Position numbers and translations under genes: made by a program
In this document: one piece after another, positions 1 through 9,473 of the stretch
Layout: every line of letters begins with the position of its first letter
How positions within the stretch are numbered: position 1 is the stretch's first letter
Notes under the pieces: model-generated
Databases searched by the model: none
Seen by the model: only the letters and a program-made list of their open reading frames with translations
Told to the model about the DNA's origin: nothing
From: Shewanella waksmanii ATCC BAA-643
GTDB taxonomy: Bacteria > Pseudomonadota > Gammaproteobacteria > Enterobacterales > Shewanellaceae
Direction: 5' to 3'
Assembly (NCBI RefSeq): GCF_000518805.1
Contig: NZ_JAEH01000041.1
Location: 1-52,199, forward strand
Length of the DNA: 52,199 nucleotides

Positions 1-7
1 CTACGGA

Positions 8-84
<77 letters not shown>

Positions 85-208
85 ATTTCACAAAAACACC
101 CCCTACAACTCTCAGCAGCCAAGACAATATTCTCGTTATTGCTGAACCCTCTGCCGTGCTAACATCTCGTCACCCAACGCCACTTGCGCAAAATAACTCG
201 ATAATAAA

Positions 209-236
209 CAAAAAAGCCGCCTCGTAGGCAGCTTTC
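209..236 (-). terminator. Rho-independent terminator after zapC
   Basis: Arms GCCGCC (216-221) and GGCAGC (227-232) pair with one wobble. On the minus strand the hairpin is followed by six T (complement of A 210-215). It lies 40 nt past the zapC stop. Confidence 0.8.
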
Positions 237-275
237 TCAATAAGTATTTATTTGGCAGACGGTTTGCTAATGCAG

Positions 276-809
276 TTACGCTGCAGCGATTTGGCGCTTT
301 ACTTTTAAAGGTTGAAGACGGTCATTCATCACTTTAATGCATTCAAATTGACGCAATGACTTACTGCCATTGAGTGAGAGTTCAGGTTCAAGCAACATGA
401 CTAGCGATGCTTGGATATTTGACTCCACTACCATAACCTGTGCTTCGACACCTTGGCAGCGAAGTTGAAACACTTTAGCTAACTCGCTATATACGCACAT
501 ACTACTGACATCAAAAAACCATGATTTTGGCATTTGCGGTTTCATAAGAAAATGCGCAGCTGTGGCATTCAGGGCTAATTGCACCCGCGCAGCATCCGAT
601 AACGAGGCAATTTTTACGAGCTTTTCAATAAACTCAATATAGAATTTGGCATGCTCAACATTAAACTCTAACGCCGACATCGCATCGGGAATCAAAGTCT
701 TTGCTTTATAAGGAGTTAAAAACTCCATCTCTGAGCCTAACGAAACGCTTAACACACCATACGTATCGTTATATCTCCATTGCCAATCCCTTTTTGGCAT
801 TAATAACAT
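276..809 (-). CDS. zapC: Cell division protein ZapC
   Basis: The 177-residue protein matches the length and key blocks of ZapC, the FtsZ-ring-associated protein (E. coli YcbW) that promotes FtsZ protofilament bundling in the cytoplasm. The diagnostic blocks are KPQMPKSW near residue 90 and the C-terminal IKVMNDRL. It lies beside pyrD, as in enteric bacteria, which supports orthology. A terminator separates it from pyrD, so it probably has its own promoter in the 165-nt gap. The ATG at 809 is preceded by an AGGTAA-like ribosome site; a second ATG three codons in is possible but would shorten the conserved N terminus. No signal peptide or membrane segment is seen. Confidence 0.92.
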   Translation of the reverse strand: MLLMPKRDWQWRYNDTYGVLSVSLGSEMEFLTPYKAKTLIPDAMSALEFNVEHAKFYIEFIEKLVKIASLSDAARVQLALNATAAHFLMKPQMPKSWFFDVSSMCVYSELAKVFQLRCQGVEAQVMVVESNIQASLVMLLEPELSLNGSKSLRQFECIKVMNDRLQPLKVKRQIAAA

Positions 810-911
810 AACGCTTACCTATTAAATAAATACCCCTCGATAATAGATGATTAATTGCCCAATATCAAAAAATTTTTATAAATTATAACTGAAATAACAA
901 TACCTTAAGAC

Positions 912-940
912 AAAAAAGCGCGATCGTTTTTCGATCGCGC
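912..940 (-). terminator. Terminator after pyrD
   Basis: A perfect 9-bp stem, GCGCGATCG (918-926) with CGATCGCGC (932-940), encloses a T5 loop. On the minus strand it is followed by six T (complement of 912-917). It lies directly downstream of pyrD. Confidence 0.92.
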
Positions 941-974
941 GATCTGCAAATTAGATCAAATACGGATCAATTGA

Positions 975-1994
975 TCAGCGCACTCGATAGGCATCAACAA
1001 TCTCTTTGATCAATTGCGGGCCCTGATAAATAAAGCCGGAATAAATCTGTACCATCTCTGCACCGGCATCAAGCTTGTCCAATGCATCTTCGGCGCTATT
1101 AATACCGCCAACACCGATAATAGGCAGCTTGCCGCCTAAGGCGTCAGCTAACTGTTTAATCACTTTAGTTGACAATGAATTCAGTGGCTTACCACTTAAA
1201 CCGCCAGCTTCATTTGAATTCATCAAGCCGCTTACACCGTCTCGAGTTAACGTCGTGTTGGTGGCAATTGCGCCATCAAACTCGTTGCGGATTAAGGAAT
1301 CGGCAATCGACTGAACTTCTTCTTGGCTCAGATCTGGCGCAATTTTTAGCGCGATCGGCACATACTTACCATGCTGCTTGGCAAGATCTTTTTGTTTCGC
1401 TTTTAACGATCCCAATAGATCATCAAGCAGCTCACCATATTGCAAAGCACGCAGACCAGGCGTATTGGGAGACGAAATATTTACCGCAATATAAGCTGAA
1501 TATTGGTAGACTTTGTCCATACAGATGAGGTAATCATCTTTACCCTGTTCAACCGGTGTGTCTTTGTTCTTGCCGATATTGACGCCGACCATCGCACCTG
1601 ACTTGGCTGCTTTTAGGTTCTCGACGAGCGCATCAACACCTTTGTTATTGAAACCCATACGGTTGATGATGGCTTTAGCAGGTTTAATGCGGAATAATCG
1701 CGGTTGGTCATTACCAGGTTGAGGACGTGGTGTAACAGTACCCACCTCAATGTGGCCAAAGCCCATCGCATGAAACGCATCAATACACTCACCATCTTTG
1801 TCCATACCCGCCGCTAAACCAACAGGATTTGGAAAAGTGAGCCCCATAAATGTAACCGGTGCAGGATCAAACTTCTGGCCATAGAAGCAGTTTAATGGCG
1901 AATTAGCGGTAGATTTCAAGCTATGTATTGCGAGGTTGTGCGCTTTTTCAGGATCCATCTGAAACATCACCTTTTGCGCGATTTTGTAAAACAT
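975..1994 (-). CDS. pyrD: Dihydroorotate dehydrogenase (quinone), class 2
   Basis: PyrD oxidises dihydroorotate to orotate in pyrimidine synthesis, passing electrons through FMN to membrane quinones. The 339-residue length fits the family (about 336). The N-terminal [14 protein letters not shown] segment is the membrane-associating helical region that marks class 2 enzymes. FMN and substrate motifs are visible: [23 protein letters not shown] and [11 protein letters not shown], the last carrying the serine used as catalytic base in class 2. Near the C terminus GVGGI and QIYSGF form the phosphate-binding part. An AGGAG ribosome site lies 7 nt before the ATG. Separate terminators on both sides suggest a single-gene transcript. 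No anomaly seen. Confidence 0.97.
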   Translation of the reverse strand: MFYKIAQKVMFQMDPEKAHNLAIHSLKSTANSPLNCFYGQKFDPAPVTFMGLTFPNPVGLAAGMDKDGECIDAFHAMGFGHIEVGTVTPRPQPGNDQPRLFRIKPAKAIINRMGFNNKGVDALVENLKAAKSGAMVGVNIGKNKDTPVEQGKDDYLICMDKVYQYSAYIAVNISSPNTPGLRALQYGELLDDLLGSLKAKQKDLAKQHGKYVPIALKIAPDLSQEEVQSIADSLIRNEFDGAIATNTTLTRDGVSGLMNSNEAGGLSGKPLNSLSTKVIKQLADALGGKLPIIGVGGINSAEDALDKLDAGAEMVQIYSGFIYQGPQLIKEIVDAYRVR

Positions 1995-2010
1995 GCGTTC
2001 TCCTAGACCG

Positions 2011-2037
2011 AAAAAAGCCCCGGCAAATGCCAGGGCT
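2011..2037 (-). terminator. Terminator after the glutamate dehydrogenase gene
   Basis: Arms AGCCCCGGC and GCCAGGGCT form a 9-bp stem with one mismatch and an AAAT loop. On the minus strand the stem runs into six T (complement of 2011-2016). It lies between gdh and pyrD and also sits within the pyrD leader. Confidence 0.85.
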
Positions 2038-2056
2038 AATAGTTATTATTAATTGT

Positions 2057-5000
2057 CTACTTTTGACCTTCACAATGAAGGATAAGTAAATTGAGCTCTC
2101 GCAGTGCGACAGAGAACTTCGCAAATTCGTGGCTTTGAGAAGTCTTAAAGTCTGCAAGCATGTGGAACCATCTCTCCAACAAGCCCTGGTTGGAGTCAAT
2201 CCACTGCTCAATAATGGTTTCTGCATCACAGCTAGCTGTACATGTGCGTAAAACCACAGAGCTTAATGCACGTTGCTGCCAATCTAACTCTTCTCTAAAT
2301 GCCGCTCTTGCCAATGCTTGCCAGTGATTCGCTACTGGTTGAGCACTAATCTGGTCAAGGAACCAATGCAGTTCTACACGTGCACCTAGTTTAAAGTAAG
2401 TTTCAGCAACTAATGCCACTGGCTTGTTTTCAAACTCAGCAATTTGAGAGATATCAAGTGCAGAGAAAAGTGTACTCATATTGACAACGTCAGTAGCAAC
2501 ACTTTCGGTCACGCCTTCTTTAGCAAGCGCGATAATCTCAGCTTGAATATCACCAACTTCATCAGCAACCATATACTGGTGAACGTTAGCGCGTAACTCT
2601 TCAAATACTGGGCTGTAGAAAGCCACCGTCTGCTCTATGCTTTGGTTACGATTGCGATGGCGTAGGAACCAACGACACGCTCGACGCATGTTACGACGTA
2701 ACTGATGCAGCATTTCACCTTGTACAACAGCCGGCACAATACCGTTTAATGCCGTAATTGACTTAGTTAAATCAGCTAAACCAAATACTTCACGAGCCAT
2801 AGTGTAACAGATTGCCGCTTCGGCAACTGAGGCACCTGTCTCATCTTGCATACGTTGTACAAAATTTAATCCCATATCGTTAACGAGCTCATTTGCCAAC
2901 GATGTGGCAATAATTTCTGCGCGCAGTGGATGCGCAACCATACGCTCACTGTACTGGTCTTTAAGTTGCTGCGGGAAATAAGCAATAAGCAGCTGGCTCA
3001 AGAAAGTATCTTCGGTAATTTCCGGCGTCAGTAGTTGCTCTTTGAGCACCATTTTCGCATAGGCAACCAGAACCGATAACTCTGGTCGTGTCAGTGCTTT
3101 GCCATTCGCTAAACGCTCAGCTAGCTCATCTTCTGTAGGCAAGAACTCCAGCGCTCTATCAAGCTTATCTTCTTTTTCAAGATAATGAATGAAACGAATT
3201 TGTTCTTTAAGCTGCTCTGCACCGCGTACTTGAGTAACTGAAATTGTCCGCGTTTGATCTTTACAATCTTGTAAGACAATACGGCTGACTTCTTCTGTCA
3301 TATCAAGCAATAAACGGTTACGTTGCTTCATGGTTAGCTCACCATCGGCAACTAAAGCGTTCAGAAGAATCTTAATATTCACTTCGTTATCAGAGCAGTC
3401 AACACCGCCAACGTTATCAACAAAGTCAGTATTCATACGGCCGCCATTAGCGGTGTACTCTATACGACCAAGCTGAGTGCAACCTAAGTTACCACCTTCA
3501 CCTATGATTCGTGCTTGAACTTCATTACCGTTTACACGTAATGCATCGTTTGCACGGTCACCCACTTCAGCATGCGACTCAGACGTGGCTTTAACATAGG
3601 TACCAATACCCCCATTCCAAATCAAATCGACCTTCATTTTAAGCAGCTCTTTAAGCAACTCATTGGGCGTCATGGTTGATTTCTTAGTCTCAAGCATGGC
3701 TTTCATTTCTGGCGTCAAGCTAATTGACTTCGCCGAGCGAGAGAAAATGCCGCCGCCTTTTGAAATGAGCGATTGGTCATAATCTTCCCAACTTGAACGT
3801 GGCAGCTCAAACAAACGCGCACGCTCTTTATAACTGCTTGCTGCATCTGGATTTGGGTCGATAAAGATATGTAGGTGGTTAAACGCTGTAACCAAACGGG
3901 TGTGCTCTGATAGCAGCATGCCGTTACCAAATACGTCACCGGCCATATCACCCACAGCGAGACAGGTAAAATCTGTGGTTTGGCAATCAATGCCAATTTC
4001 ACGGAAGTGACGTTTTACCGACTCCCATGCACCACGTGCGGTGATCCCCATCTTCTTATGATCATAACCATTACTGCCACCTGATGCGAAAGCATCACCC
4101 AGCCAGAAGTTATATTCTTCTGAGATTTCGTTAGCAATGTCAGAGAATGTCGCTGTCCCTTTATCGGCAGCAACAACTAAGTATGGGTCATCTTCATCAT
4201 GTCTAACAACGTTAACTGGTGGCACAACTTCGCCATCGATAATGTTGTCTGAAATATCTAACAAGCCGCGAATAAACAAACGGTAACATTGTTGACCTTC
4301 AGTAAAGAATGCTTCTCTGCCACCTTCAACAGGGAGTTGTTTACAAACGAAACCACCTTTGGCACCCACAGGCACAATCACGGTATTTTTCACTTGTTGC
4401 GCTTTCACTAAGCCAAGTACTTCGGTACGGAAGTCTTCTCGTCTGTCTGACCAACGTAACCCGCCGCGAGCCACTTTACCGCCACGCAGGTGCACACCTT
4501 CTACACGTGGCGAGTAGACAAAGATTTCGAACTTAGGCAAAGGCTTAGGCATTTCAGGAATGTCATCTGGAGAAAACTTAAATGAAATATAAGCTTTCTC
4601 AGTACCTTGCTCATTGACCTGATAAAAGTTGGTTCTCAATGTGGCATTAATCAAATCTAAATAACGACGAATGATACGGTCGTCATCAAGACTTGATACA
4701 TCATCTAGACGTAAATCAATTTGCTCAACAAACTTACTTAATGTCCGTGTTTTAAGTTTAGGGTTGAACTTACGAATAAACATCTTAACCAAGAGATCCG
4801 CAATTTGCGGATAGCGGCTAAAGGTCTCTTCAATGTATGCTTGGCTGAAAGTCGCATCGATTTGGCGCATATACTTAGCGTAAGCACGCAAGATAGACAC
4901 CTCTCGTCCAGTCAGGCCAGTAGCCAACACCAAACGGTTAAAACCATCATCCTCTAGCTTCTTGTTCCATACTTCTGCAAGTGCAGTTTGGAAACGGTCT

Positions 5001-6895
5001 TGGCTATCGGCTAGATTTTCTGTAGCACCGCCCTGCACTGTCATTAAGAAGTCTAAAATCCAGAATGTCGCACCATCATCCGTTTTCACTTCATAGGGAC
5101 GTTCATTGATCACACGTAGACCAAAGTTCTCAAGCATTGGTAGCACATCAGAAAGATGAATAGGCTCATCTTTATGGAACAGCTTTAAGCGTACTTTGTT
5201 GTCGTTTAATGCGGTCTCTTGCGGCTGATAAAACAACATACCCAGCTTATGCGAATCATCAAGTGCTTCTAGTTGCTGTACATCTACTACTGCCGAACTA
5301 GGCAACACATCTTCTTTATAACTGCGTGGGAATGCTTTGATATAACGTTTAACTAAGCTGTTACCAGACTCTTCACCTTGGGCAGTAGTTAGTGCGTTGT
5401 TGAGCTTGTCTTCCCAAGACTTCGCGGCCTCAGTCAGGTTATTTTCGATTGCAGCCACATCGACATCCATATTGTTATTATCAACTTTCACTATGTAGTG
5501 GGTACGAGCCAAAGTCGATTCTGAGAAATAAGTGGTAAATTCCACTTCTTCTTCACTGTTAAAGTGCTGAGCTAAAATGCGTTGAGTATCTTCACGTAGT
5601 TTAGTGTTATAGCGATCTTTAGAGACATAAACTAAGCAAGATAAGAAGCGACCAAAGTCATCTTTACGAACAAATAGCTTTAATTTGTCACGGTCTTGCA
5701 TCTCTAACACGCCATGGGCCACTGATGCTAGCTCTTCAACATTGGCTTGGATCAGTTCATCGCGCGGCAGCGTCTCAAGAATATGCATTAATGCTTTGTA
5801 GTCGTGAGAGCGTGGCGTCAGACCTGAACGGTCAAGTACACGTTGTACTTTTTCAGCTAATAGCGGTATCTCGCGTGGACTGCGGTTATATAAATTAGAT
5901 GCGTAAAGCCCTAAGAAGCGGTCTTCACCTATCACGTTGCCTTGCTTATCGAAGCGTTTAACACCGATATAGTCGACATAAGCTGGACGATGAACACGGC
6001 TCTTTTCACTGCTTTTAGTCAAAACCAGTAAGCTATTATCTAAGGCATCTTTACGAGCACTCTCTGATAAGCTTGATAGCATCAGCGACGCAGGCTTTGG
6101 CTTACCAGGAATATTCATTAGGCCTAAACCCGTTGATAGATCCGGTACTAGCTCTAAATCACCTTCAACTTTGTTCAAATCGTAGCGGCGGTAACCCAGC
6201 AAAGTAAAATGATGGTTGTTAAGGTAGCTTAAGAAATTAACCGCTTCTTCTAGCTCTTGCTTTTCACCTGGATAAGGACGTTTGGCTAAATCGCTAACGG
6301 TCTCTCCCAGCTTCTCAGACATTTTTTGCCAGTCTTTAACCGATGCTTCTACATCACCAAGGACTGATGCTAGCTCTTTTTCCAGCTGCTTAATGTCAGC
6401 GTTGCTGCTTAGACGGTCAATCTCAATTAGAAATACCGCAACTTTCTCAGCTTTGCTGCTGTCGTCATTGTAAGCAACTTTAGAAATCATCCCTTTGGTA
6501 CGGGTAATTGCCATTGGGGTGTGCAGCATCATATGCGCGGTAATACCCATGCGGTTTAATGCCATGCCGACTGAATCGACCAAGAAAGGCATATCCGGCT
6601 GCACAACCTCGATAATGGAATGCGACGATTTCCAGCCATGCTTGGATTGAGCTGGATTGAACACGCGAATATGGCTACTACCTTTGGCCGTTTTATTTGT
6701 GGCATTCCAAAGGCTAAGCACTGCGCCATATAAATCACTATCATTACGCGCATACAGGTCGTCTTTTGACATATGTGCATACAGACAGGTGGCAAAGTGT
6801 TCTACTTGTTTGGCTTGTGTATTGGGAACTTTAGAGTGAATTAGGTTGACTACATTCTCAAGTAGTACTGAAGGCATTGCATCTTTCAAGGCCAT
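2057..6895 (-). CDS. NAD-specific glutamate dehydrogenase, large (180-kDa) type
   Basis: The 1612-residue protein has the length and motifs of the L-GDH180 class (Bac_GDH), which deaminates glutamate to 2-oxoglutarate with NAD+ and feeds amino-acid carbon into the TCA cycle. The N-terminal half is the regulatory part of this family, containing ACT-like regions. The catalytic core lies roughly at residues 700-1250, with IVPVGAKGGFV (lysine near 846), the VGDMAGDVFGNGM block and the nucleotide-binding GGNLGCTQLGR block. The remaining C-terminal helical domain is also typical. AAGGAAA precedes the ATG by about 8 nt. A CRP-like palindrome lies about 77 nt upstream. The gene is monocistronic by terminator placement. 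In Pseudomonas the equivalent is called gdhB, but I leave the symbol blank because usage varies. Confidence 0.96.
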   Translation of the reverse strand: MALKDAMPSVLLENVVNLIHSKVPNTQAKQVEHFATCLYAHMSKDDLYARNDSDLYGAVLSLWNATNKTAKGSSHIRVFNPAQSKHGWKSSHSIIEVVQPDMPFLVDSVGMALNRMGITAHMMLHTPMAITRTKGMISKVAYNDDSSKAEKVAVFLIEIDRLSSNADIKQLEKELASVLGDVEASVKDWQKMSEKLGETVSDLAKRPYPGEKQELEEAVNFLSYLNNHHFTLLGYRRYDLNKVEGDLELVPDLSTGLGLMNIPGKPKPASLMLSSLSESARKDALDNSLLVLTKSSEKSRVHRPAYVDYIGVKRFDKQGNVIGEDRFLGLYASNLYNRSPREIPLLAEKVQRVLDRSGLTPRSHDYKALMHILETLPRDELIQANVEELASVAHGVLEMQDRDKLKLFVRKDDFGRFLSCLVYVSKDRYNTKLREDTQRILAQHFNSEEEVEFTTYFSESTLARTHYIVKVDNNNMDVDVAAIENNLTEAAKSWEDKLNNALTTAQGEESGNSLVKRYIKAFPRSYKEDVLPSSAVVDVQQLEALDDSHKLGMLFYQPQETALNDNKVRLKLFHKDEPIHLSDVLPMLENFGLRVINERPYEVKTDDGATFWILDFLMTVQGGATENLADSQDRFQTALAEVWNKKLEDDGFNRLVLATGLTGREVSILRAYAKYMRQIDATFSQAYIEETFSRYPQIADLLVKMFIRKFNPKLKTRTLSKFVEQIDLRLDDVSSLDDDRIIRRYLDLINATLRTNFYQVNEQGTEKAYISFKFSPDDIPEMPKPLPKFEIFVYSPRVEGVHLRGGKVARGGLRWSDRREDFRTEVLGLVKAQQVKNTVIVPVGAKGGFVCKQLPVEGGREAFFTEGQQCYRLFIRGLLDISDNIIDGEVVPPVNVVRHDEDDPYLVVAADKGTATFSDIANEISEEYNFWLGDAFASGGSNGYDHKKMGITARGAWESVKRHFREIGIDCQTTDFTCLAVGDMAGDVFGNGMLLSEHTRLVTAFNHLHIFIDPNPDAASSYKERARLFELPRSSWEDYDQSLISKGGGIFSRSAKSISLTPEMKAMLETKKSTMTPNELLKELLKMKVDLIWNGGIGTYVKATSESHAEVGDRANDALRVNGNEVQARIIGEGGNLGCTQLGRIEYTANGGRMNTDFVDNVGGVDCSDNEVNIKILLNALVADGELTMKQRNRLLLDMTEEVSRIVLQDCKDQTRTISVTQVRGAEQLKEQIRFIHYLEKEDKLDRALEFLPTEDELAERLANGKALTRPELSVLVAYAKMVLKEQLLTPEITEDTFLSQLLIAYFPQQLKDQYSERMVAHPLRAEIIATSLANELVNDMGLNFVQRMQDETGASVAEAAICYTMAREVFGLADLTKSITALNGIVPAVVQGEMLHQLRRNMRRACRWFLRHRNRNQSIEQTVAFYSPVFEELRANVHQYMVADEVGDIQAEIIALAKEGVTESVATDVVNMSTLFSALDISQIAEFENKPVALVAETYFKLGARVELHWFLDQISAQPVANHWQALARAAFREELDWQQRALSSVVLRTCTASCDAETIIEQWIDSNQGLLERWFHMLADFKTSQSHEFAKFSVALRELNLLILHCEGQK

Positions 6896-6971
6896 GTTGC
6901 TGTTTCCTTAAGGGTCTATGGCAGCGTATTCTAGTTATATGGATGCTTGAGCATATGACGGGCCAGAAAAT

Positions 6972-6987
6972 TGTGACCTAGGTCATA
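6972..6987. promoter_or_regulatory. Candidate CRP-binding site upstream of gdh
   Basis: The 16-nt sequence TGTGACCTAGGTCATA matches the CRP consensus TGTGA-N6-TCACA at nine of ten core positions, and its centre TGACCTAGGTCA is a perfect palindrome. It lies 77-92 nt before the gdh start. Catabolic control of glutamate dehydrogenase by CRP would make sense, but this is an inference from the site alone. Confidence 0.5.
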
Positions 6988-7117
6988 GCGCGAAGTTTAT
7001 TACTAAATTTGCCATATTTCGAGAATTATTTTAGTGGTAGATCCTCATAAAAACCAGTTATAGCAACATTTTGCTGCGATAGATGCAAAAACAATCGACT
7101 ATAGAGCGTAACTATGC

Positions 7118-7146
7118 AAAAAAAAGGAGAGCTAAGCTCTCCTTTT
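7118..7146 (-). terminator. Terminator of the DUF1302-DUF1329-Ycf48-RND unit
   Basis: Inverted repeat AAAAGGAGAG / CTCTCCTTTT around a CTAAG loop. The minus-strand transcript ends in eight T (complement of 7118-7125). It lies 5 nt past the RND permease stop. Confidence 0.92.
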
Positions 7147-7151
7147 AATGA

Positions 7152-9461
7152 CTAGGCGCGTGGTTTTCGCCAGAATACCGCCGCAATGGCTGGCAAAATA
7201 ATTATTGCCCCTAACATATTCACTAAAAACATAAACGTGAGCAAAATTCCCATGTCCATTTGGAACTTAAGTGCAGAGAAGAACCAAGTACTGACACCAA
7301 TAGCCAAAGTAAGGCCAGTGAATATCACCGCACTACCCCGTTCAACCAACGCCTGATAATAAGCATCTTGCACTGGTACGCCGTCCCTTAACTTCACCGC
7401 CATGGTCGACAAAATATAGATACCGTAATCCACCCCAATACCTACACCTAAGGCAATCACCGGCAGCGTACTGACCGCTAGACCGATATCAAGCTGGGTC
7501 ATCAAGGCCTGAGCCAATGTAGAAACCACATACAAAGGAATAATCACTGCAACTGTTGCGCGCAATGAGCGGAAACTGAGTAAACACAGCACAAAGACCG
7601 CACCGTATACATAGAGCATCATGGGTAGCTGCGCTTCAGCGACGGCCTCATTAGTGGCAGCCATTACCCCAACAGGGCCTGAAGCTAAGCGGAATGTCAG
7701 TTGCTCATTATTCATCGTGGCGGCAAGGGTTTTAACTTTATCTACCACGACTTCAACAGTTTCAGCCTTATGATCTTGCAAAAACAGATACACAGGCATG
7801 ACCGAGCAATCACTGTTAAGCAGCCCAGATGTAGTTGGAATACGCCCTACCGCCTGCACGAGACTCGCAGTTGTACGCGGCAAAACCTGCCACTTAGGAT
7901 TACCCTCGTTAAAACCAGCATTAACCCTTTTCGCAACAGACGCTAAACTCGCGGTTGATTCAACACCCGGTGTATTGGCAACTTGCCACTCAAACTCATC
8001 TATTTGCATTAACTGATCATGATAGGTACACGCTTCAGGTTTTGCTTCCACAATGACAGTCATGACATCGGTTGTGATAGAGAAATGATCAGTGATGAAA
8101 AACGTATCTTGGTTGTAGCGCGAATCAAAATGTAGCGCTGGCGCACCGCCCTGCAGATCGCCAATTTTCATTTTATTGGCTTCATACAGACCAACCCCAT
8201 AAAGTACCGCCGTGACGCTTAAGACAACCGCTGCATATTTTGGTGTGGCAAAACAGGAAAGTTTGCGCCAAATATCATTGCCATCAGCTTTTTTAACCGC
8301 TTTAACGCTTGGCGATAACTTACAGTATGAGATCAGTAACGGTAACAGGATCAAATTAGTCAAAATAATCACTGCCACACCTAATGAGGCAGAGATAGCC
8401 AGCTCACGAATAATACCGATATCGATAGCTAACAAAGTCATAAAGCCCACGGTATCAGACAGTAAAGCAATACCGCCTGGCACTAATAAGCTTCTAAAGG
8501 ATGAAGCGGCAGCGGCCTTAGTGGTTTCACCTTCACCCACACGTCGGCGCACAGCATTGATCATCTGCACACTGTGGCTGACACCAATGGCGAACACTAA
8601 AAACGGGATAAGAATCGACATGGGGTCTAACCCAAAGCCAACAACCGTCAGCAAACCTAGCTGCCAAATTACTGCGACTAAACTACAAGCTAGCGGCAGC
8701 AGGGTAAGCAAAATAGATTTAGAAAACAGATACACCATTACCGCAGTGACTAAAATCGCGATTAAGAAAAACAGCACCACGCCTTTGGCACCTTCTGCGA
8801 CATCGCCCGCCATTTTAGCAAAGCCGATAATGTGCACTTTGATATGCTCATTTTCAAATTCACCACGCAGCTGTTCTTCCAACTGGGCAGCAAACGCTAA
8901 AGTATCAAGTGGCTCGCCAGTTTGTGGGTCGAAATCCATCAACTGTGCGCTGACCATCGCCGCAGAATAATCCTCAGCAATCAGACGCCCAACAATACCC
9001 GCTTTTTCTATATTTCCGCGTACAATGGCAAGACCTGCATCGGTAGTTGAAAAATCGGCTGGGATAACCGGCCCACCGGCGAAACCATCTTCTACTACCT
9101 CAGTAAAACGCGTTGAAGGTGAATACAAAGACTTTACTTGGGCTCTATCCACACCTGGGATAAAAAACAGTTGGTCATGGACCTTTTTTAGCGAATCGAA
9201 AAAGTTAGCGTTAAAAATATCGCCGCTAGTGTCTTCTACCGCCACCATAATGCTATTTGCACCACCAAATTGTTTTTGGTGTTTCAAATAGGTCTTCATG
9301 TATTCGTGGTTCAGGGGAATATTTTTGACAAATGCCGCATCCATTTTCAAGTTACTGGCTTGCAATGCTAAAAATACTGTCACTAACAAGAAGGAGAAAA
9401 TGACAACTAGCCTTTGCCTAAAAAGGAATGCCTCTAATCCATTTACAATTTTATCTAACAT
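7152..9461 (-). CDS. RND/MMPL-superfamily exporter
   Basis: The 769-residue inner-membrane protein shows the duplicated RND plan: an N-terminal TM helix (residues 17-35), a large periplasmic loop, a block of five to six TM helices (about 230-390), a second periplasmic loop and a second TM block (about 625-765). The conserved SILIPFLVFAIGVSHSVQM and TLPVIALGVGIGVDYGIYIL segments are the equivalent fourth helices of the two halves. It is the short MMPL/HpnN-like type, without the long docking domains of AcrB, and no adaptor or TolC gene is nearby. It is the last gene of a four-gene unit, 12 nt after the Ycf48-like gene, which suggests it energises transfer of a hydrophobic substrate with the barrel and periplasmic partners. 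The substrate is not evident. Confidence 0.88.
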   Translation of the reverse strand: MLDKIVNGLEAFLFRQRLVVIFSFLLVTVFLALQASNLKMDAAFVKNIPLNHEYMKTYLKHQKQFGGANSIMVAVEDTSGDIFNANFFDSLKKVHDQLFFIPGVDRAQVKSLYSPSTRFTEVVEDGFAGGPVIPADFSTTDAGLAIVRGNIEKAGIVGRLIAEDYSAAMVSAQLMDFDPQTGEPLDTLAFAAQLEEQLRGEFENEHIKVHIIGFAKMAGDVAEGAKGVVLFFLIAILVTAVMVYLFSKSILLTLLPLACSLVAVIWQLGLLTVVGFGLDPMSILIPFLVFAIGVSHSVQMINAVRRRVGEGETTKAAAASSFRSLLVPGGIALLSDTVGFMTLLAIDIGIIRELAISASLGVAVIILTNLILLPLLISYCKLSPSVKAVKKADGNDIWRKLSCFATPKYAAVVLSVTAVLYGVGLYEANKMKIGDLQGGAPALHFDSRYNQDTFFITDHFSITTDVMTVIVEAKPEACTYHDQLMQIDEFEWQVANTPGVESTASLASVAKRVNAGFNEGNPKWQVLPRTTASLVQAVGRIPTTSGLLNSDCSVMPVYLFLQDHKAETVEVVVDKVKTLAATMNNEQLTFRLASGPVGVMAATNEAVAEAQLPMMLYVYGAVFVLCLLSFRSLRATVAVIIPLYVVSTLAQALMTQLDIGLAVSTLPVIALGVGIGVDYGIYILSTMAVKLRDGVPVQDAYYQALVERGSAVIFTGLTLAIGVSTWFFSALKFQMDMGILLTFMFLVNMLGAIIILPAIAAVFWRKPRA

Positions 9462-9473
9462 CTTAAGGCCCTA

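Noticed and set aside
1169..1528. Plus-strand open frame of 119 codons
   Set aside because: Antisense to the well-conserved pyrD gene; no recognisable motif.
8212..8970. Plus-strand open frame of 252 codons
   Set aside because: It lies entirely inside the minus-strand RND permease gene; the translation is low-complexity S/T/A/K-rich sequence typical of an antisense shadow, with no ribosome site or motif.
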